64,000 nt of DNA from an uncultured bacterium (GTDB lineage: Bacteria; Myxococcota_A; Bradymonadia; UBA7976; VGTA01), in NCBI GenBank assembly GCA_943788935.1, contig CALSSE010000011.1, positions 186,001 to 250,000 of the forward strand, given 5' to 3'. The notes beneath the pieces are model-generated. The model had not been told where the DNA came from. It saw nothing but the letters and a program-made list of their open reading frames with translations, and searched no databases. Below, piece after piece: positions 26,601-35,706 of this stretch. The translations under genes and the position numbers were made by a program. Every line of letters begins with the position of its first letter. Positions within the stretch are counted from its first letter, which is position 1.

Positions 26601-27180
26601 CAAAGTGATTCACCGCTTCTAAAGAAGGCTCTCTCCAACCATCTAGTCCGGTACAGATCTTGGTCAGACCGAAACAGACCCCAAGGTTGAGAGCGGCTGT
26701 CGGTGAATTTAAGTCTTCATCGATCACCTCATCTAGATCATTGTCTGAGCCATCACAACGCTCAATTTGGGTGGGAACACAGATACTCTCTGTACAAGTG
26801 AACCTCGAGCCACATGAGCGATCGCAAGAGCCACAATGATCATTGTTCTCCTCTGAACAGCGTGGGTCAAGAGGGAAATCATCTGTCCCATTGGACACGC
26901 CATCCTCATCGAAATCCAATGTAGCACACTCGGGAGAACTCGGGTGACAGGCATCTATAATAGATAGTTTAGGTGGCTCATAACAGCCTGTTAACATAAG
27001 AAAACTGAACATCACCAAGGATAGTGATGTCAGCGATACAACGATCCTGCCTGCGAGCTGTTTAAAGACCTGATAAAAACTCGCGCCAATGATTCGACGC
27101 GTGATCATCAAGTGCAGGACTTGTCCAATGAAACTCATAAGGTAGACCTTCGTGGCGATCATGGCTCTCGTCGCTCTCAT
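23638..27180 (-). CDS. MopE-type Ca-binding repeat lipoprotein with C-terminal FGE-sulfatase domain
   Basis: Up to 1180 residues. The lipoprotein signal ends in FLMLTGC. The start is uncertain: the longest frame begins at 27180, and the ATG at 27138 has aagg eight bases upstream. A DxDxDG-like segment (DFDEDGVSNGTDDFP) and a Cys cluster are followed by 16 copies of C-(D/N)-G-x-DNDCDG-x-x-DE, the MopE/thrombospondin-type calcium motif, spaced 50-60 residues apart by Cys-containing linkers. From about residue 950 an FGE-sulfatase domain follows (GGDYLMGGEG, GGRLPSESQWEYAARG, LLGNVSEWV, HRGGGWR, IGFRVVRA). It is expected on the cell surface, stabilised by calcium. Only the C-terminal domain hints at binding or enzymatic function. 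Confidence 0.88.
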   Translation of the reverse strand: MRATRAMIATKVYLMSFIGQVLHLMITRRIIGASFYQVFKQLAGRIVVSLTSLSLVMFSFLMLTGCYEPPKLSIIDACHPSSPECATLDFDEDGVSNGTDDFPLDPRCSEENNDHCGSCDRSCGSRFTCTESICVPTQIERCDGSDNDLDEVIDEDLNSPTAALNLGVCFGLTKICTGLDGWREPSLEAVNHFETIELSCDGLDNDCDGRIDELLEAPLATPQFGVCEASLLICEGEQGWVAPDRRLLIENYELSELSCDGLDNDCDGQIDERLDGAACQTGEVGRCAAGQERCLMGRLNCQATAEAIPELCNFVDDDCDGTVDESVVPPFDESEVGVCRAPLTLCERGMWEVRPIEAIPEYEIVEQRCDGLDNDCDGQVDENTVESPCEVINAIGPCLQGVSQCVEGESVCLSLHSLSGESCDGLDNDCDGAVDESLELPLFSEQRGVCAGLTSICEGERGIVDADPSRRLEYEESEQSCDGLDNDCDGVIDEGYLADDCLTQSSGICLFGLTQCVEGRVTCHAPLSEQEGCDGLDNDCDGAIDEELVPPSTALTQGVCSGRVLRCEGVEGWRPPVSPLLFETPQELTCDGLDNDCDGEIDEIINHIQDQALDLVGVCRSQRLVCDQGSLRAPNLSERRAQQIDFESTETSCDGLDNDCDGLIDETPEGGWGSCDSEYSGPCLQGALTCSDGQVSCQSLLTPHTESCDGIDNDCDGLVDEQLSSGACSTGQGACLRTGVTRCIEGNFGCDALQGSPEDERCNAVDDDCDGEIDESFTLSSISCSVGVGACVRAGEWSCELGALSCSATEGPSSAERCDGVDNDCDGQSDEDFFQLARPCIAGVGECEVRGLWSCSELGDLQCGIGESQPTQERCDGLDNDCDGSSDEHINAELCDGRDNDCDGEIDESITIETCNQVDDDCDGYVDESPCAPCLDDNLCPTLSWYTLSGGDYLMGGEGVDQQPIHPVRLEPFQLSDEITVGQYDRCVSAGVCSPAGQGGDCNTGKLDRADHPINCISWLQAHTFVYWVGGRLPSESQWEYAARGAGLNAVTPWGGDIVSCEYALLRDDSGYACGLYETLPVRSPQTAAGVSPQGLSDLLGNVSEWVEDDYVSDYQFAPADGSPYCDLDLCDAQGEKVHRGGGWRSVVEEVNNRSRNAALYQLKSADIGFRVVRAGQSPD

Positions 27181-27234
27181 CGCTCACAGAAGAGCGTCAT
27201 ATTGTGGAAAATAGCCACAGTATGGGCTGTAAAA

Positions 27235-30200
27235 CTATCCTTGAGGCTCGTCTTGAGGCTCGTCTTGAGGCTCGTCTTGAGGCTCGTCTTGAGGCTCGTC
27301 TTGAGGCTCGTCTTGAGGCTCGTCTTGAGGCTCGTCTTGAGGCTCGTCTTGAGGCTCGTCTTGAGGCTCGTCTTGAGGCTCGTCTTGAGGCTCGTCTTGA
27401 GGCTCGTCTTGAGGCTCGTCTTGAGGCTCGTCTTGAGGCTCGTCTTGAGGCTCGTCTTGAGGCTCGTCTTGAGGCTCTCGCGCTTTAGAGAGATCTGTTC
27501 GTGAGAGATTTTGGGAAGACTCCTCTTCGGGTTCTTCTCGAAGATTATCTTGAAGATTTGGCTCTCCTTGAAGAGTTGGCTCTTCTTGGGAGACTGTTGG
27601 AGAGAGAGCCTCTTGAGGTTCCTCATGCAGGCTCTCATGCAGGCTCTCATGCAGCCCCTCTTCTTTAGAGAGAGAGTTTTTATCCGAATCATCAGGACTA
27701 AAACTCCTCTGTGGTGCGGGAGAAGGACTAAGCTGGAGGGTTAAAGTAACCTCATCATCTTCATCTTCACTCATGCTCTCTAGGCTATCAAGCTCTTCCA
27801 AACTGTCAAAAATATCTGATGCCTCATCCTCCTCTTCAAACTCGATATGTGGTCCCTTAGAGTTCAAACGAAGGGCCTGCTGTGTCATCTGCGCAGTTGA
27901 TATTAATCTTAGATTCTCTGGGGAATGCACAGGTGATAAGAGTCTCTGTTGACGAGCATCGAGTCGGTGTAAGGCTGCTTTAATATGAGCGATAACATGA
28001 TGTAAATACACAGGAGTTGATGATGGATAGCGCTTATACAAACGCTCAGAGGCCTGAAAGTATAACGATCGTGCTTTATCATGTGCCCCAAGTTTACACT
28101 CGGCGAGAAGGGCGGCTTGTAGTAGAGGACGCCATCGTTCAGACTGACCTAGAGCCTCTACGGTTTGGTCCCAAAAACCTAATGGGAGCGTATATCTCAA
28201 GAACCAATAGCTGGCCTCTATGCCATAATGAGAATCATGGAGAACGAGCCTAGATGCTTGATAGCCTTGCTCACGCTGAAGATGACTCTGTTCGTTAAGT
28301 TCGGCGAATTCCAAGAGCGTACTCATCGACAAGGTGTTCGAGTTGCTGTGCTCTGCTCGTAGCTTAAGGAGCTCTTGGATCAGCGGCAAGAGCTCAGGAT
28401 CTCGTCGGCTGAGTCTATAAAATGCTGTCATACAGCGTTCCCGGTCAGCCATAGAGTGCTCATAAAGCGCTAACCAACACTTGAAAGCCTCCGTATAATC
28501 TAAAAATCGTGTCTCCAAGGAGAGAGCAGCGATGATTAGAGCTCGGCTTTTTGGCAAAACCTCTTTTGATCCTTGCTCTACAAAAGAGATCGATGAGATG
28601 AGGTCTCGTTTTCGACCTAGCTGACAATAGAGGTCAATGAGCGCATAGCTTACTTCCAGGTCATCTCCTTGCTCTCGCAGAACGTTCTCCCACAGCTGGA
28701 CAGACTCGATGAGATCTAATGGACGGACCCAAAGGTAAACAGCCTTAGCCTTTAAGCGCATCAAGTAAGCAGGAGAGATCGTCTCTTCCCAAGGTTGGTC
28801 ATCTAGTTCAGCAGATGTAGTCCAAGACTTCTCATCCTCTGTCTCACTCATTGGGAGCGGAGGAGGAGTATCTTCGAGTGATGAGAGGTCAGCGCTAGAG
28901 AGATCTCCAGGATCAGGTTCAAACTCTTCGACTAGACTTTGGTTCATATCGCGCTCAAGCTCTATGATCAACTCGAGTATGATCGTACCCTTTTGTTCTT
29001 GCTCCGCTAAATAAAGCAGAGGTTCAGTAAAGAGTCGTTTGACGCTTTTTTGAGAGATCAATTTCCACCAATAGTAGGCTTCATCAACTTCTTTTAGACC
29101 TAGATGGGCTCTAACTTTAGACTCAGTCCAAATAGGGTGCAGAGCAATCTCGGGTGTCCACAGTGCGCAGATGAGAAGCACTTGATACCATTCATTTCGC
29201 TCTGCAAAGTACAGAGTCAACCAAGAGCCAGCGTTCTCATCACTAGGATTAAGCTGTAAAATCGATCGCTGAACCTCTACCGCTCGCTGAGGTTCGTGGA
29301 GTCGGTATTCAAACAGGTCAAAGAGCTTCTCTAATATTCTCAGTTTCCCTGTCTTACGAAGTGGTAATGCCGCTTCGTAGACGCTCGCTAAGATCTGCCA
29401 ATTATTAGTCGCTTCAGCGTAAGGCTCTAAATGTTCAATCGCGTTGAGATCGGCAGGGTGTTCGACCAAATATGCCCTCCAAGCGTCGAATCGTTCTTCT
29501 TCAGGCGCTTCGGTCATTTGCAAATATTGCGCATAAGACTTGAGCAACGCGGAGGAGTGTTGGGGGCTGTGTTCTTTGGATATATCGATGGCACTCTTGA
29601 TGAGTGTTCCTAGTTCATCGATAGGCCACCCTTGCTTGGGGATGGTGAGAATTAACGCAAACCAATCATCCCAGCGTTCTTCTCTCTGATAGATTCCTAA
29701 TAAGGGTTTAGCGAATATCCAAGTATTGGACGCAGTGTTAACTGCGTTAGAGAGTAGCTCTAGTGAGACCCCTCCTCTCATATCTAGACGCTCTAGGAGT
29801 CTGTAGAGTTCATCCCATAACTCTGAGTTGAGAAGCTCTCCTCCAATAGAGAGGGCCGCTCCTTTTACTCGGAGCAAGGAAGCGATCTCTCGCTCTATAT
29901 CAGTAGAGAATGTTAATAGGAGAGGGTTTTTAATATCAGGTTCAGTGTTTGATGAAGAGTGGGGTCGTTCTTCTGCACCAGCCTGGACGAGCGTTCGATA
30001 AGAGGTGAGCCACTGCTCTGATTGTCTCTGTCCTTGGGCGATCGTCCTTAAGATCATGATCCGCTTAGCGCTCATTTGGGTGAGTTGAAGCTGAATCATG
30101 AGTAGAGGCTCTAAAGCAGTCCACTCTCCAGAGACCCTCGCTTGCTTAATGAGAGTGCTCAATTTGATTTCTGTAGGATCGAGCTTTGCTCCTAACTGAG

Positions 30201-31479
30201 CATAAATAATAGCCTGTGATAGTCCATCCTTAGAGGTTAATGAGACTTGAGCGAGCGCGTTATAGGCTTTGGAGCGTTCTGTATTTGGGAGATGCTCTGC
30301 AGAGGCTTTTTCTTTAAGGAAGGCGAGGACTAGATCATACCGCTTTTGATCCTTAAGCTGGATAAGCAGACGAGCTTCTCCCTCCTCGATGAGCTCAAGT
30401 ATCGGAGTCTCTTGACGATGAGACTCCGAGTCAAATGTAGACTCATCGTCATCTATAAAGTCTTCCGGCTGGCGTGATAGCGATAAAAACAAGAGCCGTG
30501 AGAATGCATATTGATAATGATCAGAACGCCCCGGAGCACGCTCTAAAGTAATGGCATAGGCAAGGAAAGCACCGGTTATGAATGAGAGGTAAGTGTCTGA
30601 GCCCTTCTCTGCTTGACTCTCTAAACACATCCCCAAATAGAGGGATAATAAGTACGGCTCTCCGTCTTCCGTTCCTTGGCTACAGAGCTCTCCTACCCAG
30701 GTCTGTAAGTCATAGTTTGAGAGATGCTTAGACCTCATCAATACCAGTTCATGGTATAGATCTAGGCTGAGTAACTGCTCGATGGAGATCTGATCATTGA
30801 GAAGAGCGGTGGGTAGTGAGAGGAGGACTTCATCAATGACTAAGTGAACCTCATTGGAGAGGTTAGGAGCGAGGGAGGCTGATTCATTGAGTAAGAAAGA
30901 ACCTGAGAGGATATGATTCTGCAATAGACCAATACGGCCGGCCTCGAAGCAAATGAGCGCTCGATGAAGGTCAACTTCAATACAGGGGAGTACTTGACGA
31001 CACATCATCATCGCGTCGCTGACATAGCCCTCTTCAACGAGGATATTGAGCACTGACAAGACAGCGACCCAGTTGAGATGCTCTAACTCTCCTTTATGAT
31101 CACTTATCGCTAACAGTAATCGTTGTAAAAGAGAGTCCCAACGCTGTCGTATTGATGATGAAAGATAGAGAGGAGAGCGCTCCTGTAGAGGAGGGCAAAG
31201 CGATAGGGCCGATGCCCATTGACCACAGATGACGTGGCCGATGATCAATGACGTTTGGGAGAGGGTGAGATGAGAGTCTTCTGATGAACCTACCTCATTC
31301 ATATCATTTCCTCGCGCAGCGCATCGTTTAAGCCCTGCGAGGGCGATCTCTTCCAAGTTTGGGTTTGAGGTCAACGCGTTGAGATATGCTCTTGAGGCCT
31401 CAGGCCATCTGGCGCTAGACTCATGTCGTTGAGCTTCTGCGAGAGAGGCTACTCTCACAAATGTGTTCTCTTTCTTCAC
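27235..31479 (-). CDS. 1414-residue helical-repeat (TPR-like) protein with QDEP-repeat tail
   Basis: The GTG at 31479 has GGAGG nine bases upstream. Residues 1-1150 are a series of amphipathic helices (for example WPEASRAYLNALTSNPN and LEEIALAGLKRC), consistent with TPR or similar solenoid repeats. Such proteins usually scaffold complexes. No signal peptide is seen. Residues 1240-1414 are acidic and low complexity: DEDDEVTL, then ESLHESLHE, and finally about 19 QDEP units. It is followed by the MopE-like lipoprotein gene 54 bases downstream on the same strand. Partner and role unknown. Confidence 0.8.
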   Translation of the reverse strand: MKKENTFVRVASLAEAQRHESSARWPEASRAYLNALTSNPNLEEIALAGLKRCAARGNDMNEVGSSEDSHLTLSQTSLIIGHVICGQWASALSLCPPLQERSPLYLSSSIRQRWDSLLQRLLLAISDHKGELEHLNWVAVLSVLNILVEEGYVSDAMMMCRQVLPCIEVDLHRALICFEAGRIGLLQNHILSGSFLLNESASLAPNLSNEVHLVIDEVLLSLPTALLNDQISIEQLLSLDLYHELVLMRSKHLSNYDLQTWVGELCSQGTEDGEPYLLSLYLGMCLESQAEKGSDTYLSFITGAFLAYAITLERAPGRSDHYQYAFSRLLFLSLSRQPEDFIDDDESTFDSESHRQETPILELIEEGEARLLIQLKDQKRYDLVLAFLKEKASAEHLPNTERSKAYNALAQVSLTSKDGLSQAIIYAQLGAKLDPTEIKLSTLIKQARVSGEWTALEPLLMIQLQLTQMSAKRIMILRTIAQGQRQSEQWLTSYRTLVQAGAEERPHSSSNTEPDIKNPLLLTFSTDIEREIASLLRVKGAALSIGGELLNSELWDELYRLLERLDMRGGVSLELLSNAVNTASNTWIFAKPLLGIYQREERWDDWFALILTIPKQGWPIDELGTLIKSAIDISKEHSPQHSSALLKSYAQYLQMTEAPEEERFDAWRAYLVEHPADLNAIEHLEPYAEATNNWQILASVYEAALPLRKTGKLRILEKLFDLFEYRLHEPQRAVEVQRSILQLNPSDENAGSWLTLYFAERNEWYQVLLICALWTPEIALHPIWTESKVRAHLGLKEVDEAYYWWKLISQKSVKRLFTEPLLYLAEQEQKGTIILELIIELERDMNQSLVEEFEPDPGDLSSADLSSLEDTPPPLPMSETEDEKSWTTSAELDDQPWEETISPAYLMRLKAKAVYLWVRPLDLIESVQLWENVLREQGDDLEVSYALIDLYCQLGRKRDLISSISFVEQGSKEVLPKSRALIIAALSLETRFLDYTEAFKCWLALYEHSMADRERCMTAFYRLSRRDPELLPLIQELLKLRAEHSNSNTLSMSTLLEFAELNEQSHLQREQGYQASRLVLHDSHYGIEASYWFLRYTLPLGFWDQTVEALGQSERWRPLLQAALLAECKLGAHDKARSLYFQASERLYKRYPSSTPVYLHHVIAHIKAALHRLDARQQRLLSPVHSPENLRLISTAQMTQQALRLNSKGPHIEFEEEDEASDIFDSLEELDSLESMSEDEDDEVTLTLQLSPSPAPQRSFSPDDSDKNSLSKEEGLHESLHESLHEEPQEALSPTVSQEEPTLQGEPNLQDNLREEPEEESSQNLSRTDLSKAREPQDEPQDEPQDEPQDEPQDEPQDEPQDEPQDEPQDEPQDEPQDEPQDEPQDEPQDEPQDEPQDEPQDEPQDEPQDEPQG
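27239..27476 (-). repeat. 12-bp coding tandem repeat (QDEP)
   Basis: About 19 essentially identical copies of cttgaggctcgt (plus strand) encode Gln-Asp-Glu-Pro at the end of the large helical protein. The repeat has no stop in any of several frames, so long spurious reading frames (Leu-Glu-Ala-Arg, Arg-Leu-Val-Leu, Ser-Leu-Lys-Thr) appear on both strands. Perfect identity implies recent expansion or active slippage. Confidence 0.93.
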
Positions 31480-31787
31480 GCTGCAAAGCCTCCACTTAGT
31501 GCCGGCGAGTCTTCCTGTGCATAACCAAAAAAATGATGATTATCAGAGATAATAAAATCCTGAGCACTTTTGTGTATACCGTATCATCTTTTCGGTTTCA
31601 GCAAGTATTGTATCTTTACTGACTAATTCATCATATGATCTCGTGGAGTCAACAAAAGGGCTTGAGATGGTGAAGTCTCGTGATACAAAGTTTGCTCTAC
31701 TCTATGTTAGGAGGCTCACTATGGTCACCTATCGATAGACTAAACTCTGTATGAGACGTCTCTCTATTCGCGTCTATGGCCCTATAA
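31480..31787. other. Divergent intergenic region, AT-rich, no gene seen
   Basis: This 308-base gap separates the divergent genes starting at 31479 and 31788. It should hold both promoters, but no sigma-70 pair stands out. A five-codon reading frame at 31721-31738 has a perfect AGGAGG at 31709-31714; it might be a leader peptide or chance. The AT-rich part is about 31520-31660. Confidence 0.5.
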
Positions 31788-34658
31788 ATGTTTAATAATT
31801 TAAGTCTCTTGCCTGATATGTTGATGATTGATCACAATTCAAACACTCCCTTGGTTGGTATGCAGCTCCCCGTGTTACAACGAGGCGAGACTGTGTTCAT
31901 TCTCTGCCTAATATTAAGCGTTTTAGGGTGTTCAAGTGTACCCAAACCTAAGCGTACGGAGACGAGAACTTCTACACCCGTTTCTAGCCATGATCCATTT
32001 ACCGGCCCTCCGAGTCTTCTCGCCATTTCAGAAGGAGCGGTCGATACCGACTTTAATGATCAAACTTCTGAGCAAAGCAGTCCGAGAGTCTTGATGCTTC
32101 ACAAAGCCCGAAGACCTCTCACCGTCATCCAGCTTTGGTTCAAAGCAGGGGTCGTTCATGAGAGAGAGGACGAGCGAGGCGCGACCTTACTATTAGAAGA
32201 GCTGTTGATGAGCTCTCATGACTCGGAGAGTTTAAGGAGTCAGCTACGAAACTTTGGTGCCCAAGTTCGGAGTTGGGTCACTCTAGATCGTCTCATCGTT
32301 CATATTGAGGTTGAGAAAAGTTCATCGATGGAGGCGCTGAAGATTCTCGGTGCCCATCTACAGAGCTTGAATGAGCGAAGTAGACTAGAGATGGTGCTGA
32401 ATCAAGTAGATCAACGCCACACATCGAGCTCATGGATCAAGCGTCGGTTGACAGCTCGTCTCCTCGTAGAGAACATGAATCGCCTCGAAGTGAATCGAGA
32501 GCGACCGATTCAGTCTCCTCTCGTCGATGCCGATGAGCTCGCTGAGCGAAAAATAGATCAACTTACTAACTACATCGAGAGGGTCAGACACCCTACTCAG
32601 ACACAACTAGTGATCATTGGTGACCTCGATGAGTCCGAGGTTCGATCAGTGATCTCTGAGAGGTTCACTCAAGGCTTTAATGCTGATGAAAAACGAGTGA
32701 GTTATACAGAGCTTGCTCCAGCCGGCGAGGAGAGCTCACGAAAAACGCCTGAACAGGACCCTCTCTCCGTCTCAGTGGAGACGCTGAGCACTAGCATAAG
32801 CACGATTCAGATAGCCATTCCTTTAGAGCGCTTAAGCCCTGAAGAGGCGAGCTATCTAGATCTGCTTGGCTTTATCTTAGTAGGAGAGCAAAGCGGATTA
32901 ATTCATCGAGAAGCAGAGCGTACTAGTGTTGACCTAAGAGGGTCTTCAGTCAGGTCGGTTATCACTGATAAAGGTTCGGTTTTCCTCCTCTCGATAGATG
33001 TCTCGAGTAATCAGGTCGACGAAGGCTGGCGCTTACTCTTAGAGACTCTGAGTGGGTTGATACACCAACCTATATCCCAAAGGACATTAGAGAGAGCGAA
33101 GTCGATCTTTGAGAGAGAGAATCTCTTGATCGGAGAGTCGCTCGCAGGTCAGGCTCGACGACTCGGTTATTTTACTTCTCATTGGCCGATGAGTGACGCG
33201 CTTCAGAGATACGGTCGGGCGGTTTATCAAGCTCGACCTAAAACGCTTCTCGACTTTTTTCAAAAAGTCTTCCGTTTACAGCAACCAAGAGCCTTGATCG
33301 CTGGTCGACTTCCACCGGAGAGCGATGTGTCAATGTGGCGTGAGAGGTTGAGTGAGCAACTTGACCAATCACTGGTAAGGCAGAGCTCAGAAGGATTGGT
33401 TGGGTTTAGCCAACATGGCTCGAAACTCTCTCTTCTCTTTGCTCCTATTGAGAGCGATGGTGTGAGCTCTCTTACGGTGACGCTCCCTCTTCCAAAACTT
33501 GGAGAGATCCCGAGATATCAACGATTGACACACATAGCCTTAGGTCATTGGTTCGCTGCCCTTATTAGTAAAAAGTTGATCAATGAACCGCACTTCGAGG
33601 CACGTTTCTTTGATAACAGCCTCACTTTAAGCGCGACCTTCCCCTCATCACAGATCAGCGATGTTTTTACAACCCTAATGCGACGGCTGAGACAACCTCC
33701 ACTCGGCTCGGAGCGCCTGTGGCAGGCAGAAGCGCTAGAACGCTCAAGACAACAGGCGATGATGAATCTCTCTATGATGGACTTAAGACCTCAAGAGAAG
33801 TTAATCTTCCTCACTCAAAGAGCGTTCACTGCTTTCGATAAGAGGATTTATCCACTCCCCAAGGAGCGACGCGAAATCCTCTCTCGGCTCAGCAGCTCAG
33901 AGTTGACCCGGTGGTTTCGTCAATATATTCAGACACAGTCGATGTATGTCGTTATGAGTGGAGATGTCAATGAGTTAAGCCTAGGCAGAGCTTTGTCGCC
34001 ATTAAACCAGAAAATGTTACCTCTCACAGGCAAAAAAAGAGTACTTCACGAGACTCCCCTCCCTTCGTCTAAACATACGGCCCTCAAACGGTGTCGATTA
34101 ATCAAAATTATCTCTGATGATGATGAAGCGTGGGGAGCGGTCTCTTATTCAATTCCTCGGGACGTCGATCCGGTCGCTTTGTTACTGTTAAAGAGCGCAT
34201 TACTACGCGAGAGTTCGATGGGTGATGGAGAGCGTCAGCTTGCTCTTGCCCATTATACTCATCCACACTTATTTACGATCTATCTCCATTCGTCAGCTCA
34301 GAGTTTTAATCAAAAATGGGGGGCTTTACTTGATCATATCGATCGCCTGAAGCGTTCTCCCCTCTCTGCTTCGCTCCTCGCAGAAGCAAAACGTCTCGCC
34401 CAAAGGCAGAGAGCTCAAGAGAGCTCCCTTACTCGGCTCAGCGCTGATTTTCACAGTAACTTATGGTTCAGAGGCCTACAGGTAGAAGGCGGGGTTAAGA
34501 GGGGTGAATGGCAGAGTAAACTTGCGAGCTATCAAGCGACCGAAGTACAACGTTCAGCAGAGGCTATTTTTAAGACTAATCAAGGCTATCGATCATTTAT
34601 CTTACCCCCTTATGTGGAGCTCGATTCTTCAAAGAACTGTCAGCGAGTTGTCCCTTGA
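31788..34658 (+). CDS. M16 peptidase-like lipoprotein lacking the zinc motif
   Basis: 956 residues at most. The signal ends in SVLGC (Cys48 from the first ATG). No start has a good ribosome site; the ATG at 31860 would give a more usual leader. The body has the duplicated M16 (insulinase/PqqL-like) layout: VLMLHKARRPLTVIQLWFKA, then a helix, the QTQLVIIGDLD strand, and two further domains. Where M16 enzymes have HxxEH this protein has LLLEE (residues 134-138), so both metal-binding His are missing. Inactive M16 halves commonly pair with active partners, but no active partner gene is adjacent. Probably periplasmic or outer-membrane anchored. A terminator follows at 34741. Confidence 0.8.
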   Translation: MFNNLSLLPDMLMIDHNSNTPLVGMQLPVLQRGETVFILCLILSVLGCSSVPKPKRTETRTSTPVSSHDPFTGPPSLLAISEGAVDTDFNDQTSEQSSPRVLMLHKARRPLTVIQLWFKAGVVHEREDERGATLLLEELLMSSHDSESLRSQLRNFGAQVRSWVTLDRLIVHIEVEKSSSMEALKILGAHLQSLNERSRLEMVLNQVDQRHTSSSWIKRRLTARLLVENMNRLEVNRERPIQSPLVDADELAERKIDQLTNYIERVRHPTQTQLVIIGDLDESEVRSVISERFTQGFNADEKRVSYTELAPAGEESSRKTPEQDPLSVSVETLSTSISTIQIAIPLERLSPEEASYLDLLGFILVGEQSGLIHREAERTSVDLRGSSVRSVITDKGSVFLLSIDVSSNQVDEGWRLLLETLSGLIHQPISQRTLERAKSIFERENLLIGESLAGQARRLGYFTSHWPMSDALQRYGRAVYQARPKTLLDFFQKVFRLQQPRALIAGRLPPESDVSMWRERLSEQLDQSLVRQSSEGLVGFSQHGSKLSLLFAPIESDGVSSLTVTLPLPKLGEIPRYQRLTHIALGHWFAALISKKLINEPHFEARFFDNSLTLSATFPSSQISDVFTTLMRRLRQPPLGSERLWQAEALERSRQQAMMNLSMMDLRPQEKLIFLTQRAFTAFDKRIYPLPKERREILSRLSSSELTRWFRQYIQTQSMYVVMSGDVNELSLGRALSPLNQKMLPLTGKKRVLHETPLPSSKHTALKRCRLIKIISDDDEAWGAVSYSIPRDVDPVALLLLKSALLRESSMGDGERQLALAHYTHPHLFTIYLHSSAQSFNQKWGALLDHIDRLKRSPLSASLLAEAKRLAQRQRAQESSLTRLSADFHSNLWFRGLQVEGGVKRGEWQSKLASYQATEVQRSAEAIFKTNQGYRSFILPPYVELDSSKNCQRVVP

Positions 34659-34740
34659 CGCTTAGAATAATGTAGAAGAGATAGATCAAATGTTTGTCAA
34701 ACGCGTTTAATCTGTTAAACTAACTAATATCATGTTTGTG

Positions 34741-34787
34741 TGGTGTTTAGAGTGAATATTTAAATCTCGTCAAACACCATTTTTTTA
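34741..34787 (+). terminator. Terminator with long loop after the M16-like gene
   Basis: TGGTGTTT (34741-34748) pairs perfectly with AAACACCA (34772-34779), followed by seven T. The 23-base loop is long but AT-rich and may itself fold. It separates the M16-like gene from prmA. Confidence 0.7.
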
Positions 34788-34824
34788 TAAATTATCCAAA
34801 GCAAGTAGGGCTAGAGGTGCTGAG

Positions 34825-35706
34825 ATGTCCCACTGGTCGGTAGAGATAGAGACCCCCGTTGAGTTAGCTGATTGGCTGAGCTGGCTGATCGCCGAACAAC
34901 TTGACGCCGCTGTTGAAATTCAAGATGAAGAGACCCTGACGCGTGGTCCTGAACCCGACCTTTGTCGGCTCTTGATAAGATCGGAAGAGGAACCGAGCCC
35001 TGCTTGGGTGAAGGGGATTCAAGCGTGTCTTATCGAAGTAGGTTGCGCAGACGCTCCTATTCGTTCTCGACTCGAAGAAGATGAGAGTTGGCGCTTAGGT
35101 TGGCGAGCCTTTTTTAGACCGACAGAAGTGGCGCCGAGTGTCATTGTGAGACCTCCTTGGTCAGAGGCTTCAGATGCTGAAGTCGATGTAGTGATTGATC
35201 CTGGCATGGCTTTTGGAACGGGAACTCATGCTACGACCCAGCTCGCTGCTCAACTGATTGTACAGACACTCAAAGGGATACCCAAGAAGTCTGTTTTAGA
35301 TCAAGGTTGCGGGTCTGGTATATTAAGTTTAATCGTCGCTCGACTCGGCCATGAAGTAGTGGGAATAGAGATTGATCCGGTGGCGACGAGGAGCGCGATT
35401 GAAAATCTACCTCTCAACGGGTTTACCAATGAAGAGGTAGATTTTCGATCTAGTGACCAAGTTCCCGATGACTCTTTCGATATAGTGATCGCTAATATCA
35501 TCGCTCCCGTACTCATTGATTTATCTAATGATCTGAGGCGAGTGTGCCAGGAGAAAATTATTCTTTCGGGAATGTTGGTCGATCAAGAAGAGAGTGTCTT
35601 GAAGACTTATGCAGGCTGGCAAGTAGAAGAGAGGATGACTCATGGTGAGTGGGTAGGAGTGATCCTCACTCGTACAGAAGAGGTGGTTGAGGACTCTAAT
35701 TCGTGA
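34825..35706 (+). CDS. prmA: Ribosomal protein L11 methyltransferase
   Basis: 293 residues, usual length for PrmA. An N-terminal L11-recognition domain is followed by the conserved VIDPGMAFGTGTHATTQL, the SAM-binding VLDQGCGSGILSL, IEIDPVA and the catalytic-loop motif IVIANIIAPVL (N-I-x-A-P variant). It trimethylates lysines and the N-terminus of ribosomal protein L11 in the cytoplasm. The ATG at 34825 has GAGGTG five bases upstream. The next gene, rsmE, overlaps its stop by four bases, a common gene pair. Confidence 0.95.
   Translation: MSHWSVEIETPVELADWLSWLIAEQLDAAVEIQDEETLTRGPEPDLCRLLIRSEEEPSPAWVKGIQACLIEVGCADAPIRSRLEEDESWRLGWRAFFRPTEVAPSVIVRPPWSEASDAEVDVVIDPGMAFGTGTHATTQLAAQLIVQTLKGIPKKSVLDQGCGSGILSLIVARLGHEVVGIEIDPVATRSAIENLPLNGFTNEEVDFRSSDQVPDDSFDIVIANIIAPVLIDLSNDLRRVCQEKIILSGMLVDQEESVLKTYAGWQVEERMTHGEWVGVILTRTEEVVEDSNS

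Noticed and set aside
27112..27692. Three additional reading frames over the QDEP repeat
   Set aside because: They are translations of the same 12-bp repeat in other frames and strands and have no separate support.
31721..31738. Five-codon leader peptide with perfect AGGAGG
   Set aside because: Too short to assert, and no attenuator or regulated operon follows; kept only as a note in the intergenic entry.
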